Source: Nitrospirota bacterium (GTDB taxonomy: Bacteria > Nitrospirota > 9FT-COMBO-42-15 > HDB-SIOI813). Taken from it: a stretch of DNA of 39,116 nt. The stretch is from the NCBI GenBank assembly GCA_020846775.1, contig JADLDG010000111.1:1-39116 (forward strand), in the 5' to 3' direction. The first letter of the stretch is position 1; each line of letters opens with the position of its first letter. This document shows positions 1-5,657 of the stretch, piece by piece. Made by a program: the position numbers and the translations under genes. Under the pieces are notes generated by a model that searched no databases, was not told where the DNA came from, and worked only from the letters and a program-made list of their open reading frames with translations.

Positions 1-1258
1 CTCCAGTCAGTGTTAAAGACCATAGCTTCTCCTTGGGTATACTCTGGCATACTATTGAGAGGTCCGCGTCTGCCAGTTGGAGGCGAGCATTCTCTATATA
101 CGCCTCCGCCTCTTGCCTTCCAGTATCTATGGCGGCCTCCTTGGGGGAGTCGAATGGGATGAGATATTCCCCTAATCCATCCGTCCCAAGAAGCTCATCG
201 ATGCCGCCAACTTTGTTCTTCTTGCCTATCAGGCCAACGAGTATTTCGACATTTTTGGAGGCCCGCAACGCTGCGTTTGTAGCATTAGCGGAACCCATTA
301 TTATGTGCGTGTAGTCAGAATAGTAACGTGTCTCGAACAGGTAAACCTTGGCATGCAAGCCAGTAGAGAGTGGCTGGTCCGACTGATTGTCTTCCTCACC
401 ATCTTCGGTTTCCGCAGCTTCGTCCAGATGAAGACACTGTGAAAAAAGGCTGAGTGTGTCCTTTTTTATACTTATTAGGGACTCAGGCCTGGATATTAAT
501 GCGTCTGCCGATTTGGTTTTCTTCACCAAGGATTGAAGGGCCTCGTCAGAGCAGAATGGTGAGATAACAGCCATTTTATTTGACGTTGGCGGTTCCCAGT
601 CAAACTCTTTGGTCCCGGGAAGATAGAAGGCCAATTCATCAAAACCATCGGGAAGCTCCCATTGGGCTCTATGCATATCCTCTGAAAACCTGATTGTCTG
701 CTCGATTCTGGCCTGATCAACGTCTCCTGTGGCAAGCCCGGGAAGTGATTTGAAGAAGTGTGCCAGGGGTTTATTGACCTTTGCTTTGCGTCCTCCGATT
801 GTGCCTTCGAGCTGAAGCGAAAGGTCCCAAGATTGATCAAACGTCATATTTCTGGTTAAGACAACCAGCCTGAGCATTGAGCCGCTTTTGTCCGGGCTGA
901 CAAACCGGATAGCCCACACTTTCGGATGGAAGACCCCTCCGTTTGGAGCCTTAACCTCTACGACCATTCCTTCCAGAAAACCAAAAAGTGGATTTGGCTT
1001 GGCGATCTGGGGCACCTGAATTCGACCTTTTTGAACATATACGGTAATTCTCTTTGAGTACCTCCGTATGGCCTCAAGGATTGACAAGGGATCAGGCTCA
1101 GCCTGCCCCCAGCTTGTTATCAAAGCAAGGTACACGGGAGCTTCAAGCAGCAGGGCTGGGTCCATTGAAAACGTCGTTGCAATGGCCTCGTCGAAAATCA
1201 TCCCCGGTGGAGGAGTGAGGGCTGAAGTGTAAAGGCTTCGGGAGTTTGGATTCAGCAT
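1..1258 (-). CDS. PLD-superfamily (HKD) nuclease-like protein, partial
   Basis: I translated this frame by hand from the ATG at 1258 to the window edge: 419 residues with no stop, so the gene continues to the left. Two HKD-type half motifs are visible: FHPKVW (H111, K113) followed by LTRNMT at 134-139, and LHAKVYLF (H302, K304) followed by MGSANAT at 321-327. Paired H-x-K plus a downstream Asn (GSxN) is the catalytic pattern of phospholipase D superfamily nucleases and phosphodiesterases. The start overlaps the stop of the DUF6361-like gene (ATGCTGA), so the two are translationally coupled. PLD-like proteins in such cassettes often accompany helicases in defence or mobile modules; the next gene lies outside the window, so that role is inference. 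Confidence 0.8.
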   Translation of the reverse strand, partial: MLNPNSRSLYTSALTPPPGMIFDEAIATTFSMDPALLLEAPVYLALITSWGQAEPDPLSILEAIRRYSKRITVYVQKGRIQVPQIAKPNPLFGFLEGMVVEVKAPNGGVFHPKVWAIRFVSPDKSGSMLRLVVLTRNMTFDQSWDLSLQLEGTIGGRKAKVNKPLAHFFKSLPGLATGDVDQARIEQTIRFSEDMHRAQWELPDGFDELAFYLPGTKEFDWEPPTSNKMAVISPFCSDEALQSLVKKTKSADALISRPESLISIKKDTLSLFSQCLHLDEAAETEDGEEDNQSDQPLSTGLHAKVYLFETRYYSDYTHIIMGSANATNAALRASKNVEILVGLIGKKNKVGGIDELLGTDGLGEYLIPFDSPKEAAIDTGRQEAEAYIENARLQLADADLSIVCQSIPKEKLWSLTLTG

Positions 1259-2481
1259 TTCTTCCCCCGGTTCATGCCCTGATAGAGATCATTCAAGAGA
1301 ACCTTTACATTAGGCCAACGGTAAACAAGTTTCCCGACACCGGAATACCCGCCCCATTGCTTAAGTGCCAGTTGATTCCTGAATCGAGAACGTGAACCTT
1401 TGAGTTTCATCTCCCGGTGCTTAACAAGGTTCATTGCCTCTGCGTTCTCAAGCAGGTCTTTGGGGGATTTTCGGGCCAGCTCGATCCACTGCTGCACAAA
1501 GGACCGTGTCTGTGGAGTGATCGTGTGACGACGGTCAATGGTCAACTCCCAAAGGCGGTTTACTAACCAGGCTCTTACTTCATCAAGAGGAAAGTTTTTT
1601 ACCCAATCATCGAAACTGGCCTGATGTTCTGAGACACGGTCATCAAGACCACGAAGTTGAGCAAGCTGGATGTTGTAGGATAACGCCGCCCCGTGCAACG
1701 TCTCGGAGAATAGCCGAGCGTGAGTCAGCAGCTCTTTATGCTCCTGAGAAAAATGACCGTAGTCTGGGTGCTCCCATGGAGCTCTGGTGTCTGCAGGTTC
1801 GCAATGCAGCGATAAAAAGGAAAGTAGGCTTTGTGAACAACTAACCTGAATGCGGTCCCGAATAAATTCGGCTTCTTCTAGGGATAAGGCAAAATCCACT
1901 TTTGCGGGAAAGGTATCCGGGGGCGCAGGTAACCGAGGGTGCCAGCTCAGGACTCCCAATCTCTGATCGTCATTGATGTCATCACCTCGCGCTTTGGCAT
2001 CTTTCTCCAGAGCTTTCAAAGTATTTTGACGCCGATAGATCTCGTCGATTCGCTTGTAGTATTCTTCCTGAGAGTATGGTGTGAGGCGAATACCCCATGC
2101 GCCGAGACCAGCCCAGTAAACAGAACTGGGTAACCGTTTGAGTCGTTTGCCAGCTGTTTTGCCGAAAACGCCTGCCTGGTCATCGGAGTCCAGAAGAGGT
2201 TGAACCAGATCTCTTTCCAGTTTGTCAGCCTGGATCGCAAAGCTATCCATTGAAAGTCGCTTATCTTCCAGTCCCTGATATATCCATGGCGTGAACAGCA
2301 TGTACCGAAGACGGGTCTGGATCGTGCTTGTGCCAGGGAACAATTGATCCGCAAAACTATCTCTCACAGAGCCGAGGCCCAGCTCATCACGGCTTTCCTT
2401 CTCCTGAAAAAGGGAAAGGATGCGAAGAGTGCGCTCTCTCGCCTTTGAATCGTGATCAATCCATGCAAGGACGGACGGCAT
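1252..2481 (-). CDS. DUF6361-like family protein
   Basis: This 409-residue protein has no transmembrane segment or signal peptide. Its N-terminus (MPSVLAWIDHDSKARERTLR, then DELGLGSVRDSFADQLFPGT and RYMLFTPWIYQGL) resembles what I remember of the DUF6361 family; I recognise it by pattern only. Function is unknown. The start is supported by an AAAGGAG Shine-Dalgarno nine bases upstream of the ATG. The stop overlaps the start of the PLD-like gene, so the two form one operon and probably one complex or pathway. The ribosome-binding site begins just past the end of a degenerate IS66 fragment, which suggests the cassette arrived by insertion. A defence role is plausible but not shown. Confidence 0.7.
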   Translation of the reverse strand: MPSVLAWIDHDSKARERTLRILSLFQEKESRDELGLGSVRDSFADQLFPGTSTIQTRLRYMLFTPWIYQGLEDKRLSMDSFAIQADKLERDLVQPLLDSDDQAGVFGKTAGKRLKRLPSSVYWAGLGAWGIRLTPYSQEEYYKRIDEIYRRQNTLKALEKDAKARGDDINDDQRLGVLSWHPRLPAPPDTFPAKVDFALSLEEAEFIRDRIQVSCSQSLLSFLSLHCEPADTRAPWEHPDYGHFSQEHKELLTHARLFSETLHGAALSYNIQLAQLRGLDDRVSEHQASFDDWVKNFPLDEVRAWLVNRLWELTIDRRHTITPQTRSFVQQWIELARKSPKDLLENAEAMNLVKHREMKLKGSRSRFRNQLALKQWGGYSGVGKLVYRWPNVKVLLNDLYQGMNRGKKC

Positions 2482-2510
2482 ATTTCGTTACTCCTTTGCA
2501 AGCACTTAAA

Positions 2511-2874
2511 TTACCCTACCCTCACACGGGGAAGTACCTCAGGCAACGGCCTTCGACCACCCTTAATACGTTTGTGAGAGACTCACGGTAATTTCTTCTG
2601 TCTTCTTATCATCAGGGGATGCCTCAATGGTTTCTTCTGCCTCGTTAAACAGATATGTCTGAAAAGCATCCTGACCGCTATACTTCTCAAATGTTCGCCC
2701 GTATATAGAAGCCTTTAAGTGCCTAAGCTGCTCTTTCAGTAAATAGAACTTCTCTATTAGGTCTGTATGGCTTCTCTCAAGGTCAGTATATCTTTGCTCA
2801 GAGGCAGCCTAGGAATAAATAATCTTTTTTAGTTTGCCAACATCATCGGGCAGGTGTGTGAGCTCAATATTCAC
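2511..2874 (-). pseudogene. IS66-family TnpC N-terminal remnant
   Basis: Reading from a GTG at 2874 gives an IS66 TnpC-like N-terminus (NIELTHLPDDVGKLKKIIYS), then an in-frame TAG at 2809-2811. The same frame continues with LIEKFYLLKEQLRHLKASIYGR and TFEKYSG, the leucine-rich coiled coil and the 'GRxxEK' element of the family. Near 2575 the frame shifts and continues as SHKRIKGGRRPLPEVLPR, the conserved linker before the zinc-binding part of TnpC, ending at TAA 2511-2513. There is thus at least one nonsense mutation, one frameshift and loss of the whole catalytic domain. It is a dead fragment at the edge of the DUF6361/PLD cassette. Confidence 0.72.
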
Positions 2875-3017
2875 GCAGAGGCATTATAGCATAACCCCAT
2901 GTATCTACAAGACAGTTATTACTTTTTTTAATTGGCACATGTAATGTTATAAAATATTGACATGATGGCCGGGGTCTGGCATGGCATTATCCCCAATTGT
3001 GATTTTATCTGAAAACC

Positions 3018-3455
3018 TTATTTTGAACTCAGGCAAAAAAATTGCTGAATGAATGATTCTCTCTCTTCTATCTGATTAGAGGTATATCTTCCATTTCGTG
3101 GAGTCAACCTGACATAGTTATCAATAACCAATGTTGCTCGACCAAACTTATAAGACTTCAAATAGGGAGTAATCTGCTTTAGTAGGTCCAGCGCTTGCCT
3201 GTTTGAGATTGAATATGTAAAACTTGGTGTATGATTATCGCGTGAAGTGCGCTTAGTTGTAATTAGACCTGCACCTACTGTTTCTTGGACGTAATTGAGC
3301 AGATTACGTTCTGTATTACTGATGCTTACAACGAGCTGACGATTATCAGCTCTATGCTTCCTGCTCAGTGAAATAGTTCCTTCTCCATCAATCAGGCCAG
3401 CGATGTAAGCTGCTTCTTCAGATGTAATTTTATTTGTTTGCCTGTATATTGCCAT
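3018..3455 (-). CDS. LAGLIDADG homing endonuclease (single motif)
   Basis: This 145-residue protein has one LAGLIDADG motif, YIAGLIDGEG, at residues 17-26, followed by the family's alternating beta-strand pattern (TISLSRK, QLVVSISN) and a C-terminal ALDLLKQITPYL helix. One motif implies it works as a homodimer on a near-palindromic target. E25 occupies the usual metal-binding acidic position. The gene lies about 90 bases downstream of the 3' end of the intron-containing tmRNA gene, on the same strand, beyond a strong terminator; it is not inside the intron. I see no strong Shine-Dalgarno, and its promoter is unclear. The likely target is the intron-less ssrA T-loop region, which is an inference from position. 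Confidence 0.88.
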   Translation of the reverse strand: MAIYRQTNKITSEEAAYIAGLIDGEGTISLSRKHRADNRQLVVSISNTERNLLNYVQETVGAGLITTKRTSRDNHTPSFTYSISNRQALDLLKQITPYLKSYKFGRATLVIDNYVRLTPRNGRYTSNQIEERESFIQQFFCLSSK

Positions 3456-3497
3456 CCTGTCATCCGTTTCTTCAGAATGATTTTATACTATTTTACA

Positions 3498-3537
3498 TAT
3501 AAATAAAGCCCCTGACTGAACATATGTCAGGGGCTTT
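3498..3537 (-). terminator. Rho-independent terminator of ssrA
   Basis: A 12-bp perfect stem (AAAGCCCCTGAC with GTCAGGGGCTTT, 3505-3516 and 3526-3537) with a 9-base loop is followed on the minus strand by a T-rich run (TTTATTTATAT). It begins seven bases past the tmRNA CCA end, so it should end tmRNA transcription before the endonuclease gene. Confidence 0.85.
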
Positions 3538-3543
3538 GCAAAT

Positions 3544-4227
3544 TGGTGGAGGCGGCGGGACAGCGTTTCCACTTCTTTCGAAGTGGGCTGGACTATGCCT
3601 TCATCCTGTAACATCCAGGATGCGGGGCGTCTTATCCACTTATAAAGTGGATCCTAGTACCCGCTCATTCAATGAAGACCAGCGGGTCTATGAGTCTCTA
3701 CAGGGCAGCCCTGAGGTTTGCCCCCTTGCTACCCCTCGGCGTTACCATGACATCCAGGTTCCCCTCACCCTGCCCTCTCCCCGAAGGGGAGAGGGCAGGT
3801 GAATACAAAGCCGAAATGCCGTCAGGCTTCACCGATGTGAGCCCCGTTTTCACTCTGCCCTTACGGGCAAAGGCGACCCTTGTTGATCGAACCCGCGTCC
3901 GGAAGCGTTCAGCATCAGGACCTCTACATGCTTAGCCGTGCGAATTAAGGTTTCGCAGTTCATCATGCCCGCAGGCAGGCTCAAAAGAACCGCTATCCCG
4001 CTGTAGTCTCACCCACCCCCTGCAGGAGGAAAAAGGCAGGCCAGCCTGTAATTATGACACCCTAATCCTGCGGCACAGGCAGCCTCAGGCAGGGCGTCGC
4101 AGCCTAATTAGGCAGCGAGAGCGTAATCTGCGTTAGCAGTTGTGTTTTTCCCGTTTTTTTAATGAGGCCTACGGGACCTCAGCATGCAATCCTGGCATCT
4201 TCGTCCCCGTCGAAGCCAGTCGCCCCC
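3544..4227 (-). ncRNA. ssrA: tmRNA (transfer-messenger RNA), interrupted by a group I intron
   Basis: tmRNA rescues stalled ribosomes together with SmpB. The 5' end GGGGGCGACTGGCTTCGACG starts at 4227 and the 3' end CGCCTCCACCA finishes at 3544; the two ends form a 7-bp acceptor stem with one G-U pair, discriminator A and encoded CCA. The tag frame runs GGG (4152-4150) to TAA (4110-4108) and encodes GKNTTANADYALAA, with the canonical YALAA end. Upstream of the T-arm the typical CTAAGCATGTAGA and GGACGCGGGTTCGAT elements are present. Exon 1 is 4227-3886 and exon 2 is 3560-3544; joined they give GCGGG-TTCGATT-CCCGC, a perfect T-arm, and a mature length of 359 nt. The intron occupies 3885-3561. 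smpB lies about 0.75 kb upstream on the same strand. Confidence 0.95.
3561..3885 (-). ncRNA. Group I intron in the ssrA T-loop
   Basis: This is a 325-nt self-splicing-type intron without an ORF. The 5' exon ends in U (3886). P1 forms between exon CGAU and the internal guide GUCG (3877-3874), with the U-G wobble exactly at the splice site. The last intron base is G (3561), as required for omega-G. The 3' P7 element is GGCATAGTCC (3599-3590); its AGTC (3594-3591) can pair with GACT (3696-3693) in a GTAGAGACTCATAG element. P9 is a perfect 7-bp stem CCACTTC/GAAGTGG with a GAAA tetraloop (3586-3569). Further hairpins are ATCCACTT/AAGTGGAT (3652-3634) and CATCCTG/CAGGATG (3622-3602). A peripheral GC-rich hairpin near 3799-3764 resembles a dispersed genomic repeat. 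Exact subgroup and P3-P6 pairing were not worked out. Confidence 0.9.
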
Positions 4228-4249
4228 AAGCTTCGGACGTAATAAATGT

Positions 4250-4337
4250 CTTTCTGCGGCGTTGGACTCCTCAGGGAATCCTCAACGTACTTTTCAAGTA
4301 CGCCTCCGGTTCCCTTCGTCGTCCGCCTTGCAGAAAG
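4250..4337 (-). repeat. 88-nt bulged palindrome / possible structured RNA upstream of ssrA
   Basis: On the minus strand the ends CTTTCTGC and GCAGAAAG pair perfectly, followed inward by GGCG/CGCC, GAC/GTC, GGGAA/TTCCC and CGTACTT/AAGTACG closing a GAA loop. The pairs are separated by nearly symmetric purine-rich internal loops (GACGAA opposite TGAGGA, CCGGAGG opposite TTGAGGA). It lies 23 bases upstream of the tmRNA 5' end. It could be a dispersed miniature element or a structured leader; no other copy is in the window. Confidence 0.6.
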
Positions 4338-4393
4338 CCATTTCTTACGCCCTAGTTAAGCTATGTTATCAAAGAACAAGGTTTCTGTTTAAT

Positions 4394-4870
4394 TTAATGC
4401 TGACCGTGCGGCTCATAAGGCTCGTAGAACTCATTGTCTATCGCTGCCCTTATATCTTTTATACTGTATCCTTTGTTATTCAGCTCTTTGGCACGTATAG
4501 CCTCTAACATGCATATATCACATCCGGAGCCATGGCCATCTGTAAAGCATGTCCTGAGACTCTTGTGATCATGGTCTTCTGCGCAGTAACAATAGCAATA
4601 GAGTTGATCGAGTACCTCAGGTATTTCGGCCGCTGCGGCGTATGCCTCCCGGACCTGCCCGGTAAAATAAACAGTCGGCACGATTGCCCCCATCTCTCCT
4701 CCCCGCCAATCCGGGTTGTTTTTATACTCCATATATACTTCAGGCTGACTACTGTCGCGGGAAGTGGAATGCGTATCCTTGTCCGGATTTTCCCTCCCCT
4801 GTTTAGTACAACCTGCAGAAATTGAAACAACTGCTGCTACTAAAATAATGATTAAGATATTCCTGTCCAT
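4394..4870 (-). CDS. PCYCGC-like cysteine-rich lipoprotein
   Basis: This 158-residue protein has an N-terminal hydrophobic segment ending in a lipobox (SISAGC, Cys21), so it should be a membrane-anchored lipoprotein. After a polar linker it has VLDQLYCYCYC (Cys 92, 94, 96), then CFTDGHGSGCDICMLEA (Cys 108, 117, 120), and ends in a short histidine-containing tail. The arrangement matches the PCYCGC-motif lipoprotein family, but the motif is YCYCYC here. The clustered Cys and nearby His (AEDHDHK) suggest metal binding, which is inference. The start has an AAGGG Shine-Dalgarno nine bases upstream. It sits between ssrA and smpB on the same strand; nothing in the sequence links it to trans-translation. 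Confidence 0.75.
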   Translation of the reverse strand: MDRNILIIILVAAVVSISAGCTKQGRENPDKDTHSTSRDSSQPEVYMEYKNNPDWRGGEMGAIVPTVYFTGQVREAYAAAAEIPEVLDQLYCYCYCAEDHDHKSLRTCFTDGHGSGCDICMLEAIRAKELNNKGYSIKDIRAAIDNEFYEPYEPHGQH

Positions 4871-4913
4871 TCGAAAATACCCTTATTAACCCATCCCCAC
4901 CCCTTCGATTTCT

Positions 4914-4956
4914 CTCAGGACAGGCCTTACCCTCTCCCCTTGAAGGGGAGGGGATT
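4914..4956. repeat. Palindromic intergenic repeat
   Basis: The gap between smpB and the lipoprotein gene holds a TCAGGACAGGCCT element followed by a CTCCCCT-TGA-AGGGGAG hairpin. The first recurs inside the CCA-enzyme gene near 14.86 kb; the second resembles the hairpin inside the ssrA intron near 3.78 kb. There is no T-run after it on the minus strand, so it is not a convincing terminator. Confidence 0.5.
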
Positions 4957-4970
4957 TTGGTAGGTTAGCA

Positions 4971-5423
4971 TTATTTCTGCCTTTCCCTGAATGCCTGGGC
5001 TACCTCCCTGCCGGCATCTCTCTTCTTTATATCCTCTCTCTTGTCATAAAGCTTCTTCCCTTTTGCAACGCCTATTTCAACTTTTGCAATCCCCCTCTTA
5101 AAATAAACCTTGAGCGGTACTAAATTATACCCCCTCTGCTGTATCTTCCCGAAAATCGTGGAAATCTCTTTTCTGTGAAGAAGGAGCTTGCGTCTCCTCC
5201 CCTGCTCATGGTTGTTAATATTTCCAGCCTTATATGGACTTATATTGCAGTAGAGGAACACCTCTCCCCCCTCTACCCTTGCATGACCATCTTTCAGGCT
5301 CACCCCTCCATCACGCATTGACTTGATCTCAGTTCCCAGCAGCTGTATACCCGCCTCATAAGTGTCTTCAATAAAATAATCATGAAACGCCTTCTTATTT
5401 GATGCAACTAAACTTTCACTCAC
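4971..5423 (-). CDS. smpB: SsrA-binding protein SmpB
   Basis: SmpB binds the tRNA-like domain of tmRNA and delivers it to stalled ribosomes. The 150-residue length is typical. Recognisable parts are the [18 protein letters not shown] start, [19 protein letters not shown], the oligonucleotide-binding barrel through [24 protein letters not shown], and the basic C-terminal tail ([19 protein letters not shown]) that enters the decoding centre. The start is GTG, with AAAGGG about ten bases upstream. The tmRNA gene itself lies downstream on the same strand, so both partners are in one locus. Confidence 0.97.
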   Translation of the reverse strand: MSESLVASNKKAFHDYFIEDTYEAGIQLLGTEIKSMRDGGVSLKDGHARVEGGEVFLYCNISPYKAGNINNHEQGRRRKLLLHRKEISTIFGKIQQRGYNLVPLKVYFKRGIAKVEIGVAKGKKLYDKREDIKKRDAGREVAQAFRERQK

Positions 5424-5523
5424 GACTTCATAACCCTTTAAAAAATAGAATAAATATTTGAATCCTAAGTAGACTTATGATAACATAGCGCATAGTCAAA
5501 GGCAAATAGACGTAATTTATCTA

Positions 5524-5552
5524 TTGACAACCCCTTATTAGTTTTTTATGCT
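5524..5552 (+). promoter_or_regulatory. Sigma-70 type promoter of tRNA-Leu
   Basis: TTGACA (5524-5529) and TATGCT (5547-5552) are separated by 17 bases. The expected start point falls a few bases upstream of the tRNA-Leu gene. glnD begins right after the tRNA, so this may drive both. Confidence 0.65.
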
Positions 5553-5564
5553 TGATAATTCAGC

Positions 5565-5649
5565 GCCGAAGTGGTGGAATTGGTAGACACGCATGTTTGA
5601 GGGGCATGTGGGTTTTCCCGTGGGGGTTCAAATCCCCCCTTCGGCACCA
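5565..5649 (+). tRNA. tRNA-Leu (anticodon GAG)
   Basis: An 85-nt class II tRNA with acceptor stem GCCGAAG/CTTCGGC, a D-arm with GGTAGACAC, anticodon stem CATGT/GCATG around the loop TTGAGGG, a variable arm TGGGTTTTCCCG, T-arm GGGGG-TTCAAAT-CCCCC and encoded CCA. The loop places GAG at the anticodon, reading CUC/CUU leucine codons. Confidence 0.95.
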
Positions 5650-5657
5650 ATCTCGTT

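Noticed and set aside
33-314. Plus-strand 93-codon frame at the left edge
   Set aside because: It is a shadow of the PLD-like gene, whose frame on the other strand is open and carries the HKD motif.
3524-4507. Several plus-strand frames of 70-107 codons (3524-3802, 3672-3935, 4140-4355, 4184-4507)
   Set aside because: They are antisense to tmRNA exons, the intron, the hairpin and the lipoprotein gene; no family motif or ribosome-binding site supports them.
4931-4956. Hairpin after smpB as a rho-independent terminator
   Set aside because: No T-run follows on the minus strand; it resembles a dispersed repeat instead.
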